A DNA stretch of 64,000 nucleotides from Pseudomonadota bacterium (GTDB lineage Bacteria; Pseudomonadota; Gammaproteobacteria; Steroidobacterales; Steroidobacteraceae). Numbering within the stretch: the first letter of the stretch is position 1; each line of letters begins with the position of its first letter. The notes under the pieces were generated by a model. The model made no database searches. It saw nothing but the letters and a program-made list of their open reading frames with translations, and was not told the DNA's origin. The stretch covers positions 62,001 to 126,000 of the forward strand of contig QGVD01000001.1 of the NCBI GenBank assembly GCA_003242685.1, in the 5' to 3' direction. Both the position numbers and the translations under genes were made by a program. Below are positions 17,533 to 25,647 of the stretch, piece by piece.

Positions 17533-17832
17533 TCAGGCCGACAGGATGTGGGCGATCGGATCGATGTCCGCGAGCTGCATCACCGGCACCGCCGGACGGC
17601 CGTAGGGAATCGGATAGGCATACGGCGGAAAGTGCCCGCAGGCCGCATCGATATCCCAGCCTTCGTCCTGCACGGGGACCTCCTCCGCGGGAGCCGCGAT
17701 CTGCGCAGCCGCGCCGGGCACGCTCCCGAGAGCCGAGAGCGGCACCAGCGAGCCGACCGCGACGCCGCCCGCTGCAAGACCCACCTGAGTCAGGAACTCG
17801 CGTCGAGTGGAATCGAAGGTGCTCCGGGACAT
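17533..17832 (-). CDS. Small Tat-signal protein
   Basis: A 99-aa protein with a twin-arginine signal (STRREFLTQVGLAAGG, cleavage near residues 42-46). The mature part is only about 55 residues, with one Cys and a proline/tyrosine-rich stretch (FPPYAYPIPYGRP). Its ATG overlaps the stop of the carotenoid oxygenase gene (TGATG), giving strict coupling, and the esterase fusion follows 21 bp later. Small Tat proteins like this can act as export escorts for a partner without its own signal; the oxygenase next to it has none. I do not recognise a family for the mature part. Confidence 0.75.
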   Translation of the reverse strand: MSRSTFDSTRREFLTQVGLAAGGVAVGSLVPLSALGSVPGAAAQIAAPAEEVPVQDEGWDIDAACGHFPPYAYPIPYGRPAVPVMQLADIDPIAHILSA

Positions 17833-19265
17833 CACGCCTCCTTCACCGGCGGCAGGCTGGAAGCCGGGAACCAGTTCGTGTGCGTGCCGCTGCGCAGACG
17901 GAACGGCAGTTTCACGGTGGCGATCGCGCCCTCCTCGATCCTCTGCGCGTCGAAGATGAGGAGATCCGAGGTCATGGACTCGTAGTTGCTCGCGACGGCC
18001 ATGACGTAACCGTCGCCCTCGTGCTGCGCGTTCTTGCGCGGCACGAAGCACGGCTCCTGCAGGCTCTGCACCGGCTCGACGTACGACTGCTTCACCTCGC
18101 CGGTACGCACGTCGAGACGCTGCATGACGTTGGTCGTCATCCGCGCCATCCCGGGTGCCCGCTGAGTGTCCGCGGGCCGGCTGGGATCGCGGCTGGTGAC
18201 GAACGCATAGCGGTAGTCGAGCGAGAGGAAGCGATCGTCCATGCGGGGCAGGAAGCCGTTGACCGTCGACACGACCTCTTCCTCGAAGGTGTCCCTGCGG
18301 CGCGACCTCATGTCGAAGGTCCAGCGGCGGATCTGCGAGGGATCGCGCTCGCCGTCCGACGTCGGCAGCTCCATGGTGATCTTGCCGTTGCGGTCGGTCG
18401 CGTTGAGGAAGTGCAGCGTGTTGCGCGCCGGCCCCCTGAACCAGCGGATGTCCTTCGCATCGCCGTCGCGCGGCAGAATGCCGACCATCGTGGGACGGCT
18501 GCCGTCCCACTCCCACATCGGCTCGCCGGCCTTCAGGCGCTCGAGGCTCGTGACGCGCGCGACCACCGGGAAGATGATGTACTTCTGAGTGATGGCGATG
18601 TCGTGGATGATCCCGACGTAGGGCGCCTTGAACCACACCTCCTTCACGACCTCGCCCTGCGCGTTGATCGTGTACACCGCGACGTCGTCGGTGAGATCGC
18701 CCTTCGCCTGGTAGCCGTAGGCGATGAGCTCACCCGAAACCGGATCCACCTTCGGGTGCGCGGACATGCTCACGGCCTTGTACTTGCCGTTGAAGTCCCA
18801 GGGTCCGTAGGTCTCGAGCGTGTGCGGATCGATGTGCCACGGCAGCGCGTCCTCCTTGAGCACGAGGAGCTTGCCGCCGTGCCAGTAGGCGTGCGTGTTG
18901 GCAGCCGAGCGATCGAGATGCCGGACGCTCGGATCGTCCGTGAAGCTGTTGCGGTAGACGCCGAACAGCCTCCGGCGCGCCTTGCGCTCGGCCATGAGGC
19001 GCGCCGTCTTGATGTAGCGTCCCCTGTAGTCGACTGAGCCGTTCGCGAAGCGGAAGGCGCTGATGTGGCCGTCCCCGTTGAAGCCCGTCATCCAGTCGTT
19101 CTTCGGGGGCGGATAGGCGAAGTCGCACTGCATGCGCACGAACGTGCCTTCGATGTCCGAGGGGATCGTGCCCCAGACCTCACAGTCGTACACGTCTGCC
19201 TCGAACCGCGTCGGACTGTTGAATCCGCGCGGGAACATCGGGTGTCCCCTGAAGTCGACTGCCAT
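17832..19265 (-). CDS. Carotenoid/stilbene cleavage oxygenase (no signal peptide)
   Basis: A 477-aa member of the carotenoid oxygenase (RPE65/lignostilbene dioxygenase) family. The four iron-binding histidines are present in SAHPKVD, IIHDIAI, TLHFLNA and THTNWFP (the last near the C-terminus). The family uses Fe(II) and O2 to split a C=C bond in carotenoids, apocarotenoids or stilbenes. There is no export signal, unlike its paralogue at 32072-33718. It lies between a TonB receptor (136 bp upstream) and a Tat protein (overlapping), which suggests action on an imported hydrophobic compound, probably lignin- or plant-derived. Confidence 0.88.
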   Translation of the reverse strand: MAVDFRGHPMFPRGFNSPTRFEADVYDCEVWGTIPSDIEGTFVRMQCDFAYPPPKNDWMTGFNGDGHISAFRFANGSVDYRGRYIKTARLMAERKARRRLFGVYRNSFTDDPSVRHLDRSAANTHAYWHGGKLLVLKEDALPWHIDPHTLETYGPWDFNGKYKAVSMSAHPKVDPVSGELIAYGYQAKGDLTDDVAVYTINAQGEVVKEVWFKAPYVGIIHDIAITQKYIIFPVVARVTSLERLKAGEPMWEWDGSRPTMVGILPRDGDAKDIRWFRGPARNTLHFLNATDRNGKITMELPTSDGERDPSQIRRWTFDMRSRRRDTFEEEVVSTVNGFLPRMDDRFLSLDYRYAFVTSRDPSRPADTQRAPGMARMTTNVMQRLDVRTGEVKQSYVEPVQSLQEPCFVPRKNAQHEGDGYVMAVASNYESMTSDLLIFDAQRIEEGAIATVKLPFRLRSGTHTNWFPASSLPPVKEA

Positions 19266-19401
19266 TCTTGCTCTCCTGCGGAGTCACGGGCGCAGCGTAT
19301 CTCTGTACTCATGTTCTTCCGCCGCGACGGCGCGCCCCGCCGCCGCGGCGGTCCCGAAGGGGAACACCGGCCGCCTGCATCGCGAGCCGGATCGTATTCC
19401 A

Positions 19402-21945
19402 TCAGAAGTCCTTCCTGAACGTGATCGCCCACTCGCGCGGACGTCCCGGCGTACCGGCACGCGCGGCGCTGACCGCTCCGGTCGCAGTGGTCGCCGGCCC
19501 GAGCTGCTGCCAGTAGAACTTGTCCGTGATGTTCGTGCCGGAGAGCGCGAGCGACCAGTCGCCTCGCGGCGGCACGTAGGTGAGTCGCGCGTTGTAGATC
19601 CCGTAGCTCGGGATGATCCAGTCCGGCTTGATCTGCGGCAGGTTGATCGGCCCGTTGGTGCGATGCGACTGATAGAACCAGTCGACGCGCGGCGTGAGCG
19701 TGCCCCGGTCCGCCAGCCGGAACGCGTACTGCAGTCCCGCGCTCATGTTCCACTCCGGCTGCACGAGCGATGACGGATGGCGGTAGGCCTGGTCTCCGGG
19801 CTCCGCATCCACCTCGAACTCGTTGTAACCGAGCGAATAGTTGAAGGCGAGACCGTCGATCGGGAAGGCCGTCAGCTCGAGCTCCGCGCCCTTCACCGTC
19901 GCCGGCACGCTCGTGTAGAAGAACCAGCTGAAGCCGATCGTGCCCTCCATCGGCGTGCCCGGCGGACAGACGCCTCCGGCGAGCTGATACAGCGGACCCG
20001 GATCGGGATCGTCGTAGGCGTTGCACTGCGTGCCGTTGATCTGCACGAGGCGCGGGTCGTAGTCCATGTAGAAGAGCGCGGTGTTGATCCGCAGCCTGCG
20101 GTCGAACAGATCGAGCTTGCCGCCGAGCTCGTAGTTCACGACCTCCTCGCCCGGAATGGGCTTGAGCTGCCCGGGCGTGAAGATGCGCGGCGTCGAGCCC
20201 GGCGAACGGAAGCCGGTCGCGACCTGGGCATAGAAGAACATGTCGTCGGTCGCCTGGAAGTCGATGCCGACCTTGTAGTCCACGCGGCTGTCGCCGAACT
20301 CGAGCGGCTCGTCGACGACGATCTGGTTGTAGTGGCGGAAGGTGTTCGACTTCTGCTCGTCGGTGTAGCGTACGCCGCCCGAGATCGCGATCCGGTCCGT
20401 GAGGCGGAAGTTCGCGTGCACGAACCCGGAGAAGTTCTCGTTCGTGTAAGCGTCGTCGGTCACGAAGTTCTGCAGGCTGCCGAAGGCCTGGAAGCCCTCG
20501 AAGCCCGTCGTGTTGTACACCCGGCTCTCCGCGTCGTAGTAGAAGAGCCCGGTTGTCCACTCGAAGCGGTCGTTGAGCAGCGTGCCGCTCAGCTGGATCT
20601 CGGCCTGGATCTGCTCGTGCTCCTGCAGGACGTCCGTCTGGATGAGCGCGAACGGCGTCATGTCGCTGTCGTTCGACCAGGCGGCATCGTAGGTGCGATA
20701 CGCGAGGATGAGCTTCGCGGCGACGCTGTCCGTCAGTCTGTAATCCGCGATGCCCGAGACGCCCCACGCGTCGAGCGTCTGGTCCTGCTTCATGTACTTG
20801 CCGTTCACGATGTCGCCGTAGTTCGCGTAGTTCGTGTACGGGTCGCCCGTGAGGAACCGCTCGTCCGTGGTGTACTGGATGCCGTAGCGGCGATAGACGA
20901 CGTTGTTGCTGTAGAAGTTGTCGATCGCACCGCCTCTCGGCGTCAGCAGCGTCTCGACCGGCGGATCGTTCGTCTGGCTGGTGTAGTCCGCGGCGAAGTT
21001 GAGCTCGAGACGATCCGACGCCAGCGCCCGCAGCATCACCCGTGCGGCCTGCACGTTCTGCCCGCCCAGCGTGCCGAGCGCGCAGTCGCCGCTGCGCGGA
21101 TCGACGGCCATCGGCAGCGAGAACGCGTTGTCCTCCGGGCTGCCGACCGGCACGGGATCGGGGTCGAGATCGGCATCCGGACCGTCGGGACCGAGCCCGT
21201 CACCGATGCCCGCAAGGTGCGGCGTGCCGCGCCGGATCATGTCGCAGGTGAAATCGAGATACTTGCCGTGGCCGTCGCGCCGCTTCGATACGCCCACGAT
21301 GCGCGCGAAGAGCCTGTCCTCGATGAGCGCGAAATCGCCGACGGCCTTGACGTCGAGACGGTCGAACTGGCCGTAGGTCGCCTCGACCGAAGCCGTGCCG
21401 TCCCCCTGGGGCTTGCGCGAGATGAGCCGGATCGAGCCGCCGAGACTGTTCTTGCCGAACAGCGTGCCCTGCGGACCGCGCAGCACCTCGACGCGCTCGA
21501 GATCCATGAGGTCGAAGGACGAGCCGGTGAGCGTGCCGTGGTAGACATCGTCGATGTAGATGCCGACCGCCGGCTCGAAGGAGTAGGTGAAGTCGGTCTG
21601 GATGATGCCGCGCAGGCCGATCGTCTGCGTGGGACCGTAGTTGCTGACCGGCGGGCGGAAGAACGCGTTGGGCACCACGAGCCCGAGGTCGTCGACGCTC
21701 GTGAAGTTGCGCTGCTCGATCGCGTCCATCGTCAGCGCGGTGATCGCGAGCGGCGTCGTCTGGAGGTTCTCCTCGCGGTAGCGCGCGGTGACCACGATCT
21801 CCTGCACGTCGGCGGTCGACGCTGTGCTCGTCTCCTGCGCCGCCGCAGGCGTCCCCGCGCCGAGTGCCAGCACCGAAACCGCGGCAAGGGCGCCGCTCAT
21901 GCACGTCCTGGTGCCCCCATCCCTCGAGTCCGGTCGAATGATCAT
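19402..21945 (-). CDS. TonB-dependent outer-membrane receptor
   Basis: An 847-aa protein when started at 21945, where a signal peptide begins (MIIRPDSRDGGTRTCMSGAL, cleavage after AAAQ). A plug domain follows (VQEIVVTARYREENLQTTPL, VEVLRGPQGTLFGKNSLGG) and then a 22-strand barrel ending in a terminal Phe (TFRKDF). The plug sequence is that of the large receptor group of steroid- and aromatic-degrading gamma- and alphaproteobacteria rather than a siderophore-specific type. It lies between the amidohydrolase and the oxygenase on the same strand and probably imports the substrate of that cluster. Confidence 0.88.
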   Translation of the reverse strand: MIIRPDSRDGGTRTCMSGALAAVSVLALGAGTPAAAQETSTASTADVQEIVVTARYREENLQTTPLAITALTMDAIEQRNFTSVDDLGLVVPNAFFRPPVSNYGPTQTIGLRGIIQTDFTYSFEPAVGIYIDDVYHGTLTGSSFDLMDLERVEVLRGPQGTLFGKNSLGGSIRLISRKPQGDGTASVEATYGQFDRLDVKAVGDFALIEDRLFARIVGVSKRRDGHGKYLDFTCDMIRRGTPHLAGIGDGLGPDGPDADLDPDPVPVGSPEDNAFSLPMAVDPRSGDCALGTLGGQNVQAARVMLRALASDRLELNFAADYTSQTNDPPVETLLTPRGGAIDNFYSNNVVYRRYGIQYTTDERFLTGDPYTNYANYGDIVNGKYMKQDQTLDAWGVSGIADYRLTDSVAAKLILAYRTYDAAWSNDSDMTPFALIQTDVLQEHEQIQAEIQLSGTLLNDRFEWTTGLFYYDAESRVYNTTGFEGFQAFGSLQNFVTDDAYTNENFSGFVHANFRLTDRIAISGGVRYTDEQKSNTFRHYNQIVVDEPLEFGDSRVDYKVGIDFQATDDMFFYAQVATGFRSPGSTPRIFTPGQLKPIPGEEVVNYELGGKLDLFDRRLRINTALFYMDYDPRLVQINGTQCNAYDDPDPGPLYQLAGGVCPPGTPMEGTIGFSWFFYTSVPATVKGAELELTAFPIDGLAFNYSLGYNEFEVDAEPGDQAYRHPSSLVQPEWNMSAGLQYAFRLADRGTLTPRVDWFYQSHRTNGPINLPQIKPDWIIPSYGIYNARLTYVPPRGDWSLALSGTNITDKFYWQQLGPATTATGAVSAARAGTPGRPREWAITFRKDF

Positions 21946-22054
21946 CGAGTGTCCCCCTCCCCAATGAACGGATTGTCCGAGCCGGCGCCGGACCGACCGA
22001 CGGGTCGCTCCCGGCGCGGCGAGCACGTGCGTGCATGCTTTCCGAATGCCGCCC

Positions 22055-23176
22055 TCAGCCTCCGATGTGAAAGACGCGCTCGGCATTCGCCTGGTAGATC
22101 CTGCGGCGATCGGCGTCCGGGATCGGCGCCGAATCCATGAACCGCACCGCCGGCGCGGTGCGCTCGTACGGGTAGTCGATGGCCCACATGACGTTCTCGA
22201 CGCCGAGCTTCGCGATGACGTACGTGAGCACGTCGGGATCGTTCACGCCGCTCGTCGTGATGACGAAGTTGCGACGGAACGCTTCGACGGGCGGCGTCCG
22301 CAGCCGCGTGGCCGACCCCGGCGGGTGGAATGCGTCGTAGATGTTGCCGATGCGCCAGAGCCAGTACGGGAGCCCTTCGCCCATGTGGCCCAGCACGATC
22401 TTGAGGCGCGGGAACCGGTCGAACACGCCGGAGAGCAGCATGCGCGTGGCGTGCAGGCTCGTCTCCGCGTAGAAGCCCCACATGCCCGAAGTCATGCCGT
22501 ACTCGCGACAGCCCTCGACGAGCAGATCGGACGGGCAGCGCGGGTGGATATAGATCGGACGGTCGAGCGCTTCCGCGGCTTCGAGAATCGGGAAGTACTT
22601 CGGGTTGTCGAGGTATTCGTTGTTGGTGTGCGAGTTGAGAATGAAGCCGTTGAGCTTCAGCTCGCGGACTGCCCGCTCCATCTCGCGCACGGCGGCAGCC
22701 GGATCCTGCGGGGCGAACGCGGCGAGGCCGGCGAAGCGGCCTGGGTGGCGCTCGATGATCCCGGCGAGAAAGTCGTTCGCCTCGGCCGCGATGCGCACGG
22801 CCGTTTCGGCGTCGAACATCTGCACGCCCGGCGAGGTGAGCGAGAGGACGTGCATGTCCACGCCGTTGGCGTCCATGTCCGCGAGGCGCTCGTCCGTGAT
22901 GTCGAGCAGCGCTCTGCGGAGCCGCATGCGCTCACCGCGTGAGCCGGTGAACGAGCGCCACAGGGCGAGATCGGGATTGTTCCAGGTGCTGCGCCCGAGC
23001 GCGCCCATCGCTTCCATCTGCGCGGGCGTGGCGAACGCCTCTTCGGTGGCGATGCGGCGCCAGGCAACCTTCGCCGGCGCGACCGGAGCCTCGCCCGCCT
23101 CCGCGACGCGTGTGCCTTCCGCAAGCGAGCCGGCCGCGAGCGCCAGCTTCAGGAACGTGCGCCGATCTCCCCCCAT
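22055..23176 (-). CDS. Tat-exported amidohydrolase, LigW/gamma-resorcylate decarboxylase-like
   Basis: A 373-aa amidohydrolase-2 TIM barrel. The start at 23176 gives a twin-arginine signal (GGDRRTFLKLALAAG). Metal-site residues seen are E45 in RIATEEAF, His in IYIHPRCP, His in VLGHMGEGLPYW and Asp in AIDYPYE. The motif E-E-A lacks the His found in gamma-resorcylate decarboxylase (E-E-H) but matches 5-carboxyvanillate decarboxylase LigW as I recall it, so a Mn-dependent decarboxylation of an aromatic acid is the best guess. Hydrolysis is also possible in this family. Export to the periplasm is unusual for such decarboxylases. It heads the leftward cluster. Confidence 0.82.
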   Translation of the reverse strand: MGGDRRTFLKLALAAGSLAEGTRVAEAGEAPVAPAKVAWRRIATEEAFATPAQMEAMGALGRSTWNNPDLALWRSFTGSRGERMRLRRALLDITDERLADMDANGVDMHVLSLTSPGVQMFDAETAVRIAAEANDFLAGIIERHPGRFAGLAAFAPQDPAAAVREMERAVRELKLNGFILNSHTNNEYLDNPKYFPILEAAEALDRPIYIHPRCPSDLLVEGCREYGMTSGMWGFYAETSLHATRMLLSGVFDRFPRLKIVLGHMGEGLPYWLWRIGNIYDAFHPPGSATRLRTPPVEAFRRNFVITTSGVNDPDVLTYVIAKLGVENVMWAIDYPYERTAPAVRFMDSAPIPDADRRRIYQANAERVFHIGG

Positions 23177-23435
23177 CGCCCTCCCCTTCACGAACGGGCC
23201 GCGCGGCACAGACAGTGCACAAAACTCGTTGGCTGTGTCAACTACCCGTTTGTTGCGTTTGCGCCTCTTCTGCGGCTCGCCCGGGTACGATGCGAAGCAT
23301 GCGCCCCATCCGCACACGCCGCCGCACGAGCGCTTCCCCGCGGAACCATGGACCGCCAGGGGATCGGCGTCTGGCGACCGCTCACGAGGTCGCATACAGT
23401 TGACCGTGACAACACTCGAGTCTCGGAGGGGCTTC

Positions 23436-25580
23436 ATGGGGAGGTGCATGCCGGCCGCCCGCATCGCGGCGACTGCGCTGCTCGCGCTCTGCGCGGCAGG
23501 GCACCCGGCGGGATACGCATCCGACCGCGGACGCATCCGCCCCGCGCCGGCGTTCACTGCCGCTGAGCTCGGCGCCCTGCCCCGCGACGGCTGGATCACG
23601 AACGGCGGCAATCTCTACAACCAGCGCTACTCGCCGCTCGCCCAGATCGACCGCGAGAACGTCAAGGACCTCAAGGCCGTGTGGCGCACCTCGCTGCGCG
23701 GCTCGGGGATGTCGCCGAGGAGCGGGAATCAGGCCCAGCCCATCGTCTATGACGGCGTCATCTACATCATGACCGGCGAGAACGACGCCTTCGCCGTGGA
23801 CGTCGAAACGGGCGAGATCCTCTGGGAGTACAGAGCGAACATCGACCCCGAGGTTGCCCGCCCGTGCTGCTCATGGGTCGGCCGCGGGCTCGCCATTGGA
23901 GACGGCAAGGTGTTCGCGGGTCAGCTCGATGCGAAGCTCGTCGCGCTCGACCAGCGGACGGGCAAGGTCGTGTGGTCGATCCAGGCCGAGGATCCGAAAG
24001 CGGGCTATGCGATCGCGAGCGCACCGCTCTACTACGACGGCCTTCTGATCACCGGCTTTGCGGGAAGTGACCTCGGAACGCGCGGCCGGGTCAAGGCGTA
24101 CGACGCGAAGACGGGCAGGCTGCGCTGGACGTTCTACACGGTGCCGGGGCCCGGCGAGTTCGGCCACGAGACATGGCCGCAGGACAGCGACGTCTGGAAG
24201 TACGGCGGGGCCGCGGTGTGGCAGACGCCGGCCGTCGATCCCGAGCTCGGCCTGATCTACTTCTCCACGGCGAATCCCGGTCCGGTCCTGAACGGCGCGG
24301 TCCGCCCCGGCGATAACCTGTTCTCGGTTTCCATCGTCGCCATCGAGGCGAAGACCGGAAAGTACCGCTGGCACTTCCAGCAGGTGCATCACGATATCTG
24401 GGATTACGACTCGGCGAACCCTGTGATCCTGTTCGATGCGCCTTACGACGGAAGGATGCGCAAGGGCATCGCACAGGCGGGCAAGACCGGGTGGGTGTAC
24501 ATCCTCGATCGTGTGACGGGCGAGCCGCTCATCGGCATCGAGGAGCGGCCCGTGCCGCAGGAGCCGCGGCAGGCCACCGCGCCGACGCAGCCCTTCCCGA
24601 TCGGCGATGCCATCGTGCCGCAGGAAATCGACATCCCGCCGGAAGGCTTCGAGCTCGTGAACCAGGGCCGCATCTTCACGCCCTTCGCCGACGAGCCGGT
24701 GATCTGGAAACCGCTCGCCGCCGTGAACTGGCCGCCGAGCTCCTACGATCCCGAGACGAACCACATGTTCATCTGCGCCACGGATGCGATGTGGGGCGCA
24801 GCGGGCGGTGACCCGGACTATCCCATCGAGCCGGGCGCGCTCTACTCGGGCAGCGTCGTTCATCGTATCGCGGCGCCCCGGCGCGGCATCTTCGCCGTCG
24901 TCGATCTGAAGACGAATCGGCTCGTCTGGCGACAGCAATGGGTCGACACGTGCTACAGCGGGTCGGTCGTGACGGCCGGAGGTCTCGTCTTCGTCGGGCG
25001 CAACGACGGTCGGCTGACCGCGCTCGACAAGAGCAACGGCAGGAAACTCTGGGAATTCCAGACCGATGGCGGCGTGAATGCACCGGCGTCCGTGTTCGAG
25101 CACAAGGGAAAGCAGTACGTCACCGTCCTTGCGGGAGGCACGGCGCTTGCCGGAAGCAAGCGCAGCGACGGCCTGTGGCTGTTCTCCCTCGACGGCAGGA
25201 TCGAATCACTGCCGCGCGGCTCGGCGGATCCGGCGGGTCAGCAACCGCCGCGTGAAAGTCCGCCGACCGAGCGTGACACCGTTGCAGGCGCGCAGAAACC
25301 CGGCGCTGCCGCCGCGGCAGGCGGTGCCGCGACGCCGGCGCGCGCGCCCGATCCCGCGCGCGGGAAAGAGATCTACACCACGACGTGTATCGTCTGCCAC
25401 GGCGAGACGGGCAAGGGCGGTACGCACGGCGGAGCACCGCTCACCCCGTCACTGACGCACGACTCCGTGATCGCGGTCGTCACGCGCGGCCGCAACGACA
25501 TGCCGGCCTTCGGCAGCGCGTTCTCGCCCGAGGACCTGCAGGACCTCGCGGCGTACGTGCTCGAGCTGGCCCGGAAGTAG
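23436..25580 (+). CDS. PQQ-dependent quinohemoprotein dehydrogenase 1
   Basis: A 714-aa periplasmic enzyme: signal peptide (1-29), an eight-bladed PQQ propeller (about 40-600) and a C-terminal cytochrome c domain with CIVCH (heme Cys at 651 and 654, His 655) and an axial Met near 689 (RNDMPAFG). It has the vicinal Cys pair C144-C145 (ARPCCSW) that forms the disulfide ring over PQQ in alcohol dehydrogenases, and the active-site HHDIWDYD stretch. The start is supported by GGAGGGG 7 nt upstream. It oxidises an alcohol or aldehyde and passes electrons through its own heme. It is divergent from the amidohydrolase cluster and convergent with its paralogue. Confidence 0.9.
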   Translation: MGRCMPAARIAATALLALCAAGHPAGYASDRGRIRPAPAFTAAELGALPRDGWITNGGNLYNQRYSPLAQIDRENVKDLKAVWRTSLRGSGMSPRSGNQAQPIVYDGVIYIMTGENDAFAVDVETGEILWEYRANIDPEVARPCCSWVGRGLAIGDGKVFAGQLDAKLVALDQRTGKVVWSIQAEDPKAGYAIASAPLYYDGLLITGFAGSDLGTRGRVKAYDAKTGRLRWTFYTVPGPGEFGHETWPQDSDVWKYGGAAVWQTPAVDPELGLIYFSTANPGPVLNGAVRPGDNLFSVSIVAIEAKTGKYRWHFQQVHHDIWDYDSANPVILFDAPYDGRMRKGIAQAGKTGWVYILDRVTGEPLIGIEERPVPQEPRQATAPTQPFPIGDAIVPQEIDIPPEGFELVNQGRIFTPFADEPVIWKPLAAVNWPPSSYDPETNHMFICATDAMWGAAGGDPDYPIEPGALYSGSVVHRIAAPRRGIFAVVDLKTNRLVWRQQWVDTCYSGSVVTAGGLVFVGRNDGRLTALDKSNGRKLWEFQTDGGVNAPASVFEHKGKQYVTVLAGGTALAGSKRSDGLWLFSLDGRIESLPRGSADPAGQQPPRESPPTERDTVAGAQKPGAAAAAGGAATPARAPDPARGKEIYTTTCIVCHGETGKGGTHGGAPLTPSLTHDSVIAVVTRGRNDMPAFGSAFSPEDLQDLAAYVLELARK
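24498..24635 (+). repeat. 138-bp block identical to an inverted copy in the paralogous gene
   Basis: By direct comparison this stretch equals the reverse complement of 26593-26730. Adjacent blocks (about 24110-24196 and 24318-24415) are also almost identical to parts of the second PQQ gene, while the rest of the two genes differs. This is consistent with gene conversion between inverted copies. Confidence 0.85.
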
Positions 25581-25647
25581 CCGAGCCAAACCGGTGCCGG
25601 GCGGCCGTCTCGCACTGTGCGCTCGGGAGACGACCGCGCGGAGCGCG

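Noticed and set aside
25581..25647. Imperfect hairpin between the two convergent PQQ genes
   Set aside because: The stem has a mismatch and no T-run follows on either strand.
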